In this document: positions 10,848-22,393 of the stretch, piece after piece
Numbering within the stretch: position 1 is the stretch's first letter
How the letters are laid out: every line of letters starts with the position of its first letter
Assembly (NCBI RefSeq): GCF_020080835.1
Contig: NC_058167.1
Location: 1,088,768 to 1,152,767, forward strand
DNA: 64,000 nt
Source: Cotesia glomerata
Taxonomy: Eukaryota > Arthropoda > Insecta > Hymenoptera > Braconidae
Reading direction: 5' to 3'
Notes under the pieces: generated by a model
What the model was told of the DNA's origin: nothing
What the model saw: the letters and a program-made list of their open reading frames with translations, nothing else
Database searches by the model: none
Program-made: the position numbers and the translations under genes

Positions 10848-13800
10848 CTACTAATAGACTCAGGCGCAGACGTTAATTTGATAAAAATATCTTGTTTATC
10901 ACCGAGCTTAAAAATCGACAAAAGTGTTAAATATAAACTTTCAGGAATAACGTCTGGATCAGCCATCACCCTCGGGCAAGTTTCTATTAATTTTAATTCT
11001 ATTTGTTGTAAATTTCAAGTTATTGGACCGGATATACCCCTAAAACAAGACGGAATTTTGGGCTTAGATTTTCTTCAAACTTTCAAGGCCACCATCTGTT
11101 TCGAGGACAATGCTTTGAAAATAAATCGTAAACATATCAGTATACCGTTGGAAAAACATTATGTCAAAATCCCAGCAAGATGTAGGATGCAGGTTGCAGT
11201 TAGAATAACAAACCGAGAGGTACAAGAAGGAGTAATACAAAAACTTAATTTGGAGCAAAATATATATGCTGGAAGTGCCTTAGTTAGAAATAGAAACGGG
11301 ATCGCCTGGATTTTTGTAGTAAATTGTAATGAAGAGGAAAGGAAGATAGAACTACCATCTGTGACGCTGGAGGAAGTGAAACTGAAGGTCTAAACAAGAA
11401 TAGAAAAAGGGAAGAAAATATAAGTGATAAAACTCGAGATGACTTGACACGGGAAAAGAGTCCAAAAACTAATACAAACACTACATCTTGACGAACTAAA
11501 TACAGAAGAAAGAAACAGCATAGTAAGAATAGTTGTCAAATTTCCATATCAATTTTATTTGCCTGGGGATAAATTAATAGGAACTAATGACGTGAAACAT
11601 AAAATTATAACAACTGACGATATACCAATTAATACAAGACAGTACAGGTATCCACAAGTGCATAAAGAGGAAATTCAAAAGGCAGGTAAAAGAAATGTTA
11701 GAAGGAGGGATAATAGAAACAAGTAACTCTCCGTATAATTCACCAGTATGGATAGTCAGCAAAAAACCAAGTTCATCTGGCGAAAAAAGATGGCGAGTTG
11801 TCATTGATTTTCGTCACCTTAATGAAAAAACCGTCGGAGATGCGTATCCCCTGCCAAATATTGTAGAGATTTTAGATCAACTTGGTGGTGCTAAATATTT
11901 CTCAGTATTTGACTTAGCCTCGGATTTCATCAGATCCTCATGGATGAAGCAGACAAAATTAAAACTGCTTTCTCTACCCCCAACGGTCATTATCATTTCA
12001 AAAGAATGCCTTTTGGGCTGAAGAACTCCCCTAGTACATTCCAACGATTAATGGACAATATATTGTCCAGGGTTACAAGGTATTGAACTATTTGTTTACC
12101 TTGATGATATCGTTGTTTACGCTAGTTCATTAGAAGAGCATGAAAAGAAAAGTAATTAAGTTGTTGCGAAGGCTACACACGGCTAGGCTATTGTTACAAA
12201 CGGATAAATGTCGGTTCCTTCAAACACGCGTCACTTACCTAGGTCACATAATTAGTCCGGATGGGTTGAGGTCCCGATCCTGGCAAAATAAGTTCAGTCA
12301 AAAACTTCCCTGTCCCCTACTAATGCAAAAGAAAATAAGAGAGTTTTTGGGCTTAACAGGCTATTATCGCCGGTTCATACCTAATTTTGCATCAATATCT
12401 CGCCCCTTTACTCAACTATTGAAGAAAGGGCAACCTTTTCGTTGGTCTGACGAAAGACAAAAGGCCTTTGAAAATCTCCGAGATTTGTTATGTCAAGAAC
12501 CCATTCTAAAGTTTCCCGATTTCACAAAACCTTTTATTGTAACTACCGACGCATCTTTCTATGCTCTCGGTGCTGTTCTAAGTCAAGGTGAGATCGGAAA
12601 AGATCTTCCGTTGCCTATGCCTCAAAACTCCTAAAAGGAGCAGAGTTAAACTTATTCCGTTATCGAAAAAGAGTTATTTGCAATTGTTTTGCGGTAAAAC
12701 ACTATCGACCTTACTTGTATGGTAAAAAGTTCTATTTAGTCACTGATCATAGACCTTTAGTTTGGGCTCATAGAATTAAGGACCCTACCTCACGACTTCT
12801 ACACTGGTTATCGAAATTACGAGTATCAGTACGATATCATTTATAAGCCAGGCCGATTAAATGCGAATGCTGATGCTCTCTCTAGAAATCCTGCTAATAT
12901 AAATTTAGTTAATATTTTATTGACTAAAAGTACAAAAATTTAATGAACCACTTCTTGAAGATGAGCTCAGCAAGTTTAAGCAGTCAAATGATTTAAAAGA
13001 CTGTTGAGAAGAATGATTTACCCCAAAAGATTGTTTAAGGCATCAAAGTTAAAGTTAAAGCCAGAAAAAATTCAGAAGGAGAGTGATGCTTTCCCGACGA
13101 CCTGTCGACCTGACGTCAAAGACGAAGTTGTGCCCCGAACAGAGCCAGTACTCTGGGCTCAGGGAGACCGGTTGTTGGATCCAAAACGAGCATACCCTTC
13201 AGAAAGGTCGCATAAGAGCCCTGGCATGGATGCATAACGCACCCGCAATAGTTATACCAAGCTCAAAAGTTAGCATGGGGTTGTGAGCTCCCCATGCAAG
13301 AAGATGCCAGTGAGGACGTCCTCCCCCCTCGATATGTCTGATGTAAGAGAAATATTGAATGTGCATGCTGAAGTACTAACATTTGAGTCATCTAAAAGAA
13401 GTGAGATAGAGTCAAATGGAGTTGAAGTTAAAGAAACAACAAGTGTAGATAGTTGTGAGCGTCAGGTTTCTTTGTATCCTGCTGCAGCTAGTGAGACAGA
13501 TGATTCCGACAGTGACGATTCTTTTTCCCGAACCCGTTTCTGATGATGATCTTTACTCCTCTGACGAAGAAATTGATAAAATCCCCGAAAACGCCACCCA
13601 ACCTCCAAAGCGTTTAAAAAGGGTAACATTACCCGACGTGTTCTCCCGAAACTAGAGATGGTATATTTATGAAAAAGATAATATTGCTCATTTTTGGTCA
13701 GCCGATTTTAAATCAAAAACCCAAATAACTCAGAACTTATAAATAAAAATTTTATTAACGTAGCGGAATTTCCTGACCAGGTAGAAATAGGTCAAGTAAT

Positions 13801-14960
13801 AATTTCTAAAAAGAGAAACCTTCACATTTTTACGGTAATAGTTAAATTAAAAATAGAAGATAGGACCCAGTTAAATGACGTTCTTACGGGTATAACTAAA
13901 TTAAAAAGAAGCAATGGACTATTTTGATGTAAAAACAGTTAGAATAGCAAGAACGGGGGATGGATTAGATAAATTACCATGGGGTAACATAAAAATCACA
14001 TTTAACTAAAACATTTCCAGAAGGGTACTACATAACACTTTGTTTTAAACCAAATCGAAGTTCCTCCGGTCGAGCGCAGACCAGAAATTATACGAGAAAC
14101 ACATGAATCAGCAGTAGGGGGTCATAAGGGTGTCATAAAACCTACGGTCGTATAAGGCAACAATATTATTGGGAAAACATGAAGACTGAGGTTCAAAATT
14201 TTATTAGACAATGTATTTTGTGTCAAAAGAAATAAATTAGTACGTGTTAAGACAAGGCAACCCATGATAATAACTGACACACCACAAGTTGCATTTGAAA
14301 AGATTGCTCTCGATATCGTGGGGCCACTACCGATAACCAACTCTGGTAATAAATATGTACTAACCATTCAAGATAATTTAACTAAATATTCATTAGCCAT
14401 TCCTTTAGCAGAAGCTACCGCTGAAAATATTGCTAAAGTCTTTGCTGAAAACTTCATTTGCATATTCGGTTGCCCTGAATCTATTCTCACGGATCAAGGT
14501 AAAAAACTTTACAGGACTAGTTATGAAACATTTAGCAAAATTATTTAAAATCAGGAAATTCCAGACCACTGCTTTTCATCCACAAACAAATGGTTCTTTA
14601 GAACGAAGTCATTTAGTATTGGTTGAATATCTTCGACATTTTATTGACCAAAATCGGGATTGGGATACCTGGTTAAAGTATGCAATGTTTTCTTATAATA
14701 CCTCCATCCATGAAGGTACAGGATTTACCCACATGAATTAATATTTGGGGATTGCCAAATTTCCATCAAGCTTTTATTCGCGGAGTAACGATAAAACTTA
14801 CATCGATTATTTAGGAGATCTAGTAATAAAATTAAGAGAAACACAATCAAAAGCTGCTGCAAATTTAGAAAGAGCAAAATTAAAATCCAAAGAGTATTAT
14901 GATCGTAGAGTCAACCCTAAAGAATTTACCGAAAGGAGACTGGGCATTTTTTAGTAGAAA
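10848..14960 (+). pseudogene. pol: pol of element 1 (protease, RT, RNase H, linker, integrase), decayed
   Basis: The aspartic protease motif D-S-G-A lies at about 10857-10869, directly after the gag stop and in frame with 10878-11393. RT blocks are at 11695-12021 (K-R-W-R-V-V-I-D-F-R, F-S-V-F-D-L-A-S) and 12001-12125 (Y-L-D-D), in shifted frames. The RT tail and RNase H start (T-T-D-A-S) lie in 12140-12634. Integrase zinc-domain remnants are at about 14085-14230, and core fragments at 14264-14548 and 14520-14741 (D-I-V-G-P-L-P, L-T-D-Q-G, N-G-S-L-E-R-S-H). A long acidic linker separates RNase H from integrase, as in element 2. Many frameshifts and stops; an ancient copy. Confidence 0.8.
12940..13660 (+). 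other. Linker region in pol of element 1, with a GC-richer foreign-looking block
   Basis: Between RNase H and integrase. About 13085-13325 is clearly richer in G+C than its surroundings and does not read as retrotransposon protein. It is followed by acidic, serine-rich coding sequence (13283-13655, including D-D-S-D-S-D-D-S) that parallels the linker of element 2. Confidence 0.4.
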
Positions 14961-15243
14961 CTTGATTCGAAGACAAATAAACTAGACCCCCAATTATACC
15001 GGCCCGTATAAAATTACAGAGGTTTTCAACAATCGGGAACGTAACAATCCAATTAACTCCTTTCCCGAACCAAAAAGTAGTTCCACACTAACAAATTCAA
15101 AAGCTGGCATATCTATGATTGAAGTAAATATAAGAATAGACTACAATGTTTCATGTATTAAAATATATTATATCTTTAAGTTATATGTTTACATGGATGT
15201 ATGTGTAAAATTGATTTGTATGTGGCTATGTAATCTATATACA

Positions 15244-15343
15244 NNNNNNNNNNNNNNNNNNNNNNNNNNNNNNNNNNNNNNNNNNNNNNNNNNNNNNNNN
15301 NNNNNNNNNNNNNNNNNNNNNNNNNNNNNNNNNNNNNNNNNNN
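15244..15343. other. Assembly gap (100 N)
   Basis: Exactly 100 N; it may hide the 3' end of element 1. Confidence 0.95.
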
Positions 15344-15362
15344 ATTAAATATTGAGTGTATT

Positions 15363-15430
15363 ATTACCAAAAATAACACTAGGTATTTATTTACATTAGT
15401 AAATAAATTCCTAGTGTTATTTTTGATAAT
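15363..15430. repeat. 68-bp near-perfect hairpin
   Basis: The outer arm attaccaaaaataacacta at 15363 pairs with tagtgttatttttgataat ending at 15430, one mismatch. The inner arms tatttatttac and gtaaataaat continue the stem with one more mismatch and a loop of about 4 nt. Confidence 0.7.
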
Positions 15431-15581
15431 AATTTGCGCGTTTTAATTGAGATATCCAGACCTAAACCTGATCCCCGCTGTTCCGCTCTTTCAACATTTT
15501 TCAGCATAACTTTAATTTAACTTATTTAAAAGTTGCAAAAAAGAAAAAAAAAATTTTTTTGAAATTCAAAAATTCATGCTT

Positions 15582-15931
15582 TTAACCCTAGACTGGTCAC
15601 CCTATGAGCGTGACGCCGCGCTCAGTTATATTTTTTTTATTACGTCTTCAATATTTACTAAAATGATTCAAAATTATAAATTTTTCAAACATCTTCGAAA
15701 ACGTAAAATTGCTGAAAAAAAATTTCTTAAAAACATTTGCGGGGCTTTCTTCATCGCTTAACCAGAGTCGTAAGTAGTTTTTTGTCCGCGGCGTTGCCGA
15801 AAACACTTCTAGTCTCTGCCTGTCAAACGTGTATGAATTGGCAACACTGTACGCTCTAAAAGCATTGCGGCAAAACCCTCATCACTTGACCAAAATCGTT
15901 AGGTCGCGTTTGTTGACCAGTCTAGGGTTAA
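15582..15931. mobile_element. piggyBac-like MITE with TTAA target duplication
   Basis: TTAA at 15582-15585 is followed by CCCTAGACTGGTCA, and the reverse complement TGACCAGTCTAGGG is followed by TTAA at 15928-15931. TTAA duplication plus inverted repeats starting CCCTAGA is the hallmark of the piggyBac superfamily. The internal 320 bp has no transposase, so it would depend on an enzyme made elsewhere. The plus-strand ORFs starting at 15576 and 15829 overlap it and are chance frames. Confidence 0.75.
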
Positions 15932-15995
15932 AAACCAAAAACCCCTCTCCAAAAATTTCAGAATCTTTTAAGATCAGTACACGGTATTATACAAA

Positions 15996-17015
15996 AAAAA
16001 TTAGGAAAACGGTTGACCCTAAAGGCCATCCCTGCAACTTCCCGCTAATTCCGTTAATACCTGGCCGCTTTTTTGAGCTCTTCGAGCTCAAAAGTACAAT
16101 CTGTGTGTTGTTTTAAGCTCTCCGAGCTCAAAAAGATACCTTTTCTATGCTTTTTGAGCTCTTTGAGCTCAAAAGTCTGATAGAAGTTTCATGGAACACT
16201 ATTTTTTGAATGTTCATACCGCAATAACTTTTGAATGAATGAACCGATTTTTACGCGGTTGGCGGCATTCTACGTAGTTTTTTAAGCCTTATAAATAATT
16301 TCTAAGTTTCAATTGGTCAAACTAGAAATTTCGGAGTAACTCTGAAAAACACTTTTTCGGTTTTCTTTCGTTCACGATATCTCTCGAACGAATCAACCGA
16401 TTTTGACCAGCTTGGTGGCAATCGACGTGGTTTTTATGATGTTAAGAGCTGATTAGTTTTTGGAATCGATCGGTAGAGCTGTTTGAAAGTTATTCCAAAA
16501 AATGTCGAAGTTATGTTGAAAAAATCCTTATTTCCAAATATTTCGTCGAGGATATCTCTCGAACTAATCAACCGATTTCCACGTTTTCGGCGGCAATCGA
16601 CGCGGTTTTAACCTCTGAAATTATTCTATATCATCAAAAACGATCCGAGAAGAAATGACGAGTTATGTGAAAAACACTTTTTTCGGTTTTTTTCGGTTTT
16701 CTTTCGTTCACGCTATCTCTCGAACGAATCAACCGATTTTGATCGGGTTGACGCCGATCGGCGTGGTTTTTCAAGCTTAAGGGCGGATTAGTTTTTGAAG
16801 TTGATCGATAGAGCCGTTTAAAAGATATTCCAAAAACTACTTTCAAAAAATGATTTTTTCTTATTTTTTTTAAGATTTTTCAAGATTTCTTAAAATCTAT
16901 CGGTCCGAATCGGTTCAAATTCTCAGGAAATCTAAGTTCAGCGTAGCCCTTTCGAATGGCACCAACCGCGATGAAATCGGTTCAACCGTTCAAAAGTTAT
17001 AAGCGAGTCACATAG

Positions 17016-17062
<47 letters not shown>

Positions 17063-17221
17063 TACATACAGACATAGTGACAACATCGCGGGGGTAGTCA
17101 GGGAAGCTTCCTGTGACCTTCAAACGTCGAGATCTGATGAAAACTCGATTTTTGCCAAACGGGGTAAAAACAATAACTTCCCGATTTTTGAAAATCTGAG
17201 ATTTTTAGCGGGAAGTTAAAA
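15996..17221 (+). repeat. 1.2-kb repeat family with internal (CA)n, complete copy
   Basis: It begins aaaattaggaaaacggttga and ends ttagcgggaagttaaaaa. The inner ends form a 13-bp perfect inverted repeat: aacttcccgctaa at 16036-16048 and ttagcgggaagtt at 17205-17217. The inside has degenerate units of about 165 bp, each with a version of gaacgaatcaaccgattt (near 16230, 16390, 16558, 16722), palindromic gagctc blocks, and a (CA)n tract at about 16998-17058. Relatives lie at 48333-54355 (interrupted), 54360-54706 (minus), 61981-62710, and decayed at about 39720-40660. Non-coding; a MITE-like element by structure, with no identified partner. Confidence 0.7.
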
Positions 17222-17540
17222 ATTGAGCCAAAATTTTATTGGCGCTCGTCATATTTGACGATTTTCAAAAATTCAAAATTTGACAACTTTGGCATTTTTC
17301 AAAATTTTTTTCTAAAATATTTCTTTATCAATAGCCCCAAGTGTCCCTTTCAAACAAACGAAAGCTCATTTCTGTATCTATAATAGTGTTTGAGATATTA
17401 CAGAAAAAAAAACGAAAAACTGGAAAAATCGCGAAATTTTGAATTTGCATATCTTTTGAAAAAAAAATTTTTATTTTTTTTCCTTTTGCAGAACTAGACT
17501 TTGAACTTTGCAAACAAGAAAAAAGTGGTTTGTACATTTG
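17222..17540 (-). repeat. Dispersed repeat, inverted relative of 49660-50000
   Basis: The stretch around aaaaatcgcgaaattttgaa and the preceding words (tttgacgattttcaaaaatt, gtttgagatatta) recur in reverse complement at about 49760-49990. Non-coding. Confidence 0.55.
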
Positions 17541-17689
17541 ACCAGACCTACCTAGGGTAATGTGTTTCGATGTACTAAATCAGAATTTGTGGTAAGTTTA
17601 GTCCGCACATGACCCAAATTTTTAGTATATTGCAAAAAACCTTCAGAAATAGCTAAAAATCACAAAAAAATACAATCATGTAAGCAAAA

Positions 17690-18275
17690 AAATTTTTTTT
17701 GCCCTCCGGGCGGAAAGTGGCAACTTTCGTCCCGCTGCGCTAAACTAAGTTGCCGCTTTCCGCCTTCGTCGGACAAAAAATTAGTATACACTCCTCGGGA
17801 AGTAAATAAGAAAGCCTCAGATCACATGTTTGTTGACCTCGGCTTCGCCTCGGCCAACAATTACATGTGATCTGAGACATTTCTTACTTTACTTCCCTAG
17901 GTGTGTAATATACTATTTCGTCTTAAATGGATTTCGTATCACCGACAGAAATACCGAAATAGGAAAGGAAACGAAAAAGAAATCCGCTGCGTAGATCATT
18001 TGTACTCGGAAAAAATTAAATAATAGCAGTTACTATCTACTTATGGTAAAAAATTTTTCTGCCTTCCGGCCGAAAGTAGCAATTTTCTGGCCGCTGCGCT
18101 AAACAAAGTTGCCACATTCCGGCTACGTCGAGCAGAAAAATAGTGTACATACCTTGGCCAGTAAAAAGTTAAGCCTCAGACCACATGTTTGTCAACCTCG
18201 GCTTCGCCTCGGCCAACAATTACATGTGGTCTGAGACTTTTCTTATTTTACTGGCCTAGGTATGTAATATACTAT
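17690..18275. repeat. Two tandem fold-back units with co-varying stems
   Basis: Unit 1 (about 17690-17915) and unit 2 (about 18048-18275) lie about 357 bp apart and share the order: short GC hairpin (ggaaagtggcaact / agttgccgctttcc type), then a long hairpin centred on ggcttcgcc (17841-17850; 18200-18208). In unit 1 the stem is ctcagatcacatgt / acatgtgatctgag; in unit 2 it is ctcagaccacatgt / acatgtggtctgag. The outer stem likewise changes on both sides (gggaagtaaa type against ggccagtaaaa). Each unit stays self-complementary although the two differ. The plus-strand ORF at 18189-18422 is chance. Confidence 0.75.
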
Positions 18276-18299
18276 TACCATAAACCCTATGGCAGTGAA

Positions 18300-18537
18300 T
18301 ACTATCTAGATGATTGTAGAAATCATCTAGATGGTAGCATCTACCATATTTATAATAACTGTTACAATCTTGTATGTAAACTAGAGTTAGTTACCATTAT
18401 CACCCTAAATGGTATTATATAATACCATATATATATAATTTCTGATGGTAACAGTAACCATCAGAAATTATAACAGCTACTATCTAAGGTAGTAAGTAGA
18501 ATTTAAACATCAGGATTTAAAAACCACGGTCAAAAAC

Positions 18538-18612
<75 letters not shown>
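18300..18612. repeat. Palindrome cluster and (TA)n microsatellite
   Basis: Short palindrome pairs (ctatctagatgattg / aatcatctagatggtag; tctgatggtaac / gtaaccatcaga) precede a (TA)n run at 18539-18611. The gttaccat words also recur at about 21650-21755. Confidence 0.65.
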
Positions 18613-18616
<4 letters not shown>

Positions 18617-18889
18617 GAAAAATATAGGTATTATTCTTATTAATTTATGGGATTAGTTCTTATACTGATTGTAGAAATGATTACTATGATTATGGGAATG
18701 ACGCCCATAATATTAGGAAGTGTTTCTAAAATTTATAAGATCGCTTCCAACAATTATGGAAATAGTTCCGATACGAATTAATGGAGTGGTTCTTATATTT
18801 ACAGGAATTGTTTCCATCATTTATAGCAGCCGTGACTTCTGAACCATAAATAAATAAAATTTTGCTTTATTAAACAATGACTCTTGTTA

Positions 18890-21300
18890 AATTGCACCGT
18901 ACTTTCTTAACCATTGATGTTTTTAAAGATATAAGCTCATCCAGATGTTACACTTATCAAGAGCTTTCATTTGAGTACCTACATGCATTTTTGATATATT
19001 TTTCATGCATACATATTGTGACGTTATTTTTTTGACCGGGGTCTATTTAAAATGAACGTCACTAGCGCCAACGGATTTTTTGTGATTTTAAGTCGATATT
19101 CCAAGGCCAAAATTTTATAGAAAATCATTGAGAGGATTAAAAGTGAGTTCTTAGCGAGTCTTTAGTGAGTAGAGTCCGAGTGTAGATGCCGAGTAACGAG
19201 GAGCTACAGTTTTAGTGTGAATTTAGAGAGTTACAGTTATAGTCGAGCTTTTGAGATTTTTGAAATTAGAGTCAGTTTTAGAGTCAAGTTTTTGAAAAAT
19301 ATAGAGGTCGAGTTATTTATGGGTTTTATTGAGTTATTTTGAGTTTGTGGGTTTTGAATTTTTAGTTTTGAGTTTCGAATTGTAAGTTTTGAGTTATTGA
19401 GTTTGGAGGTTGCAGAGTATGTGGGTAAATCAGCGTTACCGAGGAGCGGGACTATAAGTCACCCGGTTTCGTTTGATGTGAGACGTTAGTCTAACCCTTT
19501 GAGACTTCCGGGTGGAATGCCTAGGTCTGGTTGAGCCGCCAGCACTCCAATGTAGAGGAACATGACGAAAGCATAGGGGATCAGTTTGAGTTACGTTTAC
19601 GTTTACGTTTTTCGTTAAGTTTTTGTTACGTTTAAGTTACGTTTTTGATATTTTAATTTTGAGTTTAAGTTACGTTTTGAGTTACGTTTTTGGTTTCGAT
19701 CCCAGCAGTAGTCAGTTCCCGGAGAGCATCCACTAAAGGAATATCCGTACTCCGAGCCTCAATTGTTTGATTTAGAGATTGAAATGTTTATGGGGATTAA
19801 TTGAATATAGAAATTTTAGTTGGGAGTGAGTCACGTTTAAGAATACTTGAGTTTTAGATTTTGTTAAAGATAGTTGGATTTTAGATTTTGTTAAGGAGAG
19901 TTGAGTCTTAGACCTCGTAGAGGACAGTCGAGTTGGAGAGTCGCCTCTGATCACTTCAAGTGATCGGATGTGCGTATTATTGCAGCTACAGGTTAAGAGT
20001 TTAGTCTCTTGCATTTTAGTTTACGTTACAGAAATGAATATATTTATGAGGTTTATTTAAGTTAGTATAAAAAGTTACTCAGCATCGGCATTGTTTATAT
20101 CAGGTATGATTTTAGTTTATTTATTGTAATTTGAGCGTTAATAATTTAGTTTTTGGTCTTGAGATATCGGATAGTCTCGTTTATAGTAAACTTTTGTATT
20201 ATAAAGAATTTAGAGTTTTGTTGATAGATTTAATTGAGATTGCTATTCGAGTCATTAAGATTTATTTATTTATTTGTTTTATTTTATAAGAATAAGGTAC
20301 TGTAACTTGGCTATAGCGTTGATATTGTTAGCTATATCGTTCTAGTAATTTTATATGGATTTGAGATTAAGTTTGTTAATTAAGTTTACCGTTTACTGAA
20401 TAAATACCGATTTTGTTTTAATGATAAATTTTTAGTGTTGCGTATAAAATTATTACAATTATGGATCCTCTCTAACCGAACCACCCCCTCTCTTCACAAA
20501 CCAGCACACTGAGCGACCCCGAGGTATTCCGTTGTCCTTCTGATTTTTGGTCTTTATTTTGTTAAGTTTTCGGTATTTTCGATTTAGTTTACGTTTTAGC
20601 TAGTTTGATAATTTCTAGCGAATAAAAATTATCTAATTACGTTTGAGTTTAAGTTTGAGTTCTGATATTGTTTGAGTTTGCGTTTAAGTTTAGCTAGTTT
20701 GAGAATTCCTAGCGAATAAAAATTCTTTACGTTCCGTGTTCACTAGTTTGGTAATTCTAGTGATTAAAAATTACCTGGCGCCCTATTTTATCGAGACTAG
20801 AGACCAAGAATCGGAAAGATAACGAAGTATAATCCAGATTTTATTTTTAGAATTAAGTTTAGTTAAGTTCCCGTATACCCCCCTTGAAAATTTGGTTATA
20901 ATATATATGATATATATAAATATATGAGAAATTGATTTAGGTACTTAAATGCAAGCGATGTACTTAAATGACAAGCTCTTGATAAGTGTAATGTCGGGAT
21001 GAGCTTATATCTCTAAAAATGTCAATAGTTAACAAGAAACAATGTCATTTCTTAATTATTGACATTTTTTAAGATCTAAACTCATTCTGATGTTACTCTC
21101 ATCGAGACCTTTCACCTAAGTACCCACATGGCATTTTTTATATATTTTATATATATGGTATTTGTGAAATATATAAATATATAAAGTATATGAAAAATGA
21201 AAGGTCTTGATAAGTGTTACATCGGGATGAGCTTATATCTTTAAAAATGTCAATGGTTCAAAAGATACAAGGTCATTTCTTCATTATGTATCTAGAGAGA
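18890..21300. repeat. Alternating fold-back arms, one pair split by a 1.9-kb insertion
   Basis: An arm of about 110 bp with the core gatataagctcatcc and acacttatcaagagc occurs four times in alternating orientation: about 18900-19012 (+), 20935-21060 (-), 21050-21145 (+, diverged) and 21175-21290 (-). The first pair is separated by 19013-20930, the second by only about 30 bp, so the first pair looks like the same fold-back opened by an insertion. Confidence 0.55.
19013..20930 (+). mobile_element. Non-coding LTR-like insertion
   Basis: Starts near TGTGACG (about 19017) and contains no ORF of note. It has an AATAAA (20399-20404 region) followed by a pyrimidine-rich block (ccccctctcttcac, about 20485) and a tggcgccc word near 20776 that resembles a primer site. 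This is the layout of an LTR or a small non-autonomous LTR element, but no paired LTR or clear CA end was found. Confidence 0.3.
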
Positions 21301-22296
21301 CAGAGCATTTTCAAATGCAGACTAAATACTTATCATAATAACTTGACTATCGGTGAGAATGATATAAAACCTTGAAAAGACACAAATTCGAGTCAAGATC
21401 TTTGCAGTGACAGTAAACATTGAATGTTTCCATACTATTATAGGAATCATTCCAATACTATTATGGAAACTATTTTTATAGCAGTATAGGAAAAATTTCT
21501 ATATGATTATGAAAACTATTCCCGTGATGAATTGACAAGTACTTATAATTTTCTTTCCGTGTACTTGAAAATTATTGAATTTTTGATCAATTTTTTCATA
21601 GAATTCAATAATATTAATTACTATCCTTGATAGTAAATATTATCACCCTGAGAGTTACTATAACCATCTTGATAGTGACTGTTATCATCCTGACTGTAAC
21701 TGTTACTATAAAAAATGGAAACTGTTATCATAAAAAAATAATAACAGTAACCATCTTTGCATTGAAAAATTTTTTAATCATCCTAGATGATTGGAGCTAA
21801 AAATTTAGTATGATAACCCCTAACATTTAATTTTCTCCGTGTAGACATAAAAGCTCGATACAAGCGAAGAACGGTGTAAAATTAAGAAAAGTCTTTTTTT
21901 TTTTTTTTTTTTTTATTACAATCTATAGATTTCATAGTATAATTTCAAAAGAATAATATCTATAGTTCATTACTGCTAGTAAGAACGATACTGTTTTTTG
22001 ATATTATTTACTACTTTATGACTATTTCTTATGATTTTTTGCTATTTTTAGCGTTTTTTTGTAATTTTTTCTATGTTGAAGGGTGTACAAGCCAAACCAA
22101 CTTCAGATTTGCATTTATCCCCTCAAAATACATGAGGACAAACTTAATCTAGACAAACTTAATTTACCAGCTACATAATCTTCAAATTCGGATTCAGTGC
22201 ATCAAAATACATAATTCGATGTTGTTCTGATGAAATATACAAACCATTTTTTTGGTGTGCTGGTGTAATTAACAAAAAAATTAAATGATCTTGTAG
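21300..22296. other. AT-rich non-coding stretch
   Basis: No gene seen. Contains gttaccatc/gatggttac-type words at about 21630-21755 and a poly-T run at about 21894-21914. Confidence 0.4.
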
Positions 22297-22393
22297 AGCT
22301 CACACTTCATTTTCGAATTATTTATATTCTCTAGGTTAGTAAAGAGCCGAGGCAAAAAACTCCAAAATAAATCACCAGTGGCAGAAAATGGTA
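22297..22393 (+). pseudogene. Upstream coding piece of the Mutator-like element, cut by LTR element 2
   Basis: An open frame ends at 22393 and, counting the GGTA target duplication once, continues in frame into 34480-35387. A polypyrimidine tract and acceptor (tatattctctag, AG at 22333-22334) suggest the coding part starts at 22335 as an internal exon. No ATG is seen before it, so an upstream exon is expected but not identified. Confidence 0.5.

Larger units (their letters stand above)
7225..15110 (+). mobile_element. Old Ty3/gypsy LTR retrotransposon (element 1), decayed, 3' LTR absent
   Basis: The order is 5' LTR (7225-8624), primer site, gag, protease, reverse transcriptase, RNase H, linker and integrase, followed by loss of similarity near 15110. 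It belongs to the same broad family as the intact element at 22394-34475: the protease-to-linker layout, the RT block and integrase phrases (T-Q-P-M-I-I-T-D-T-P, Q-T-T-A-F-H-P-Q, N-G-S-L-E-R-S-H) match closely. Every ORF is broken by frameshifts or stops. No env and no second LTR are seen before the gap at 15244, so the 3' end is deleted or lost in the gap. Confidence 0.8.
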
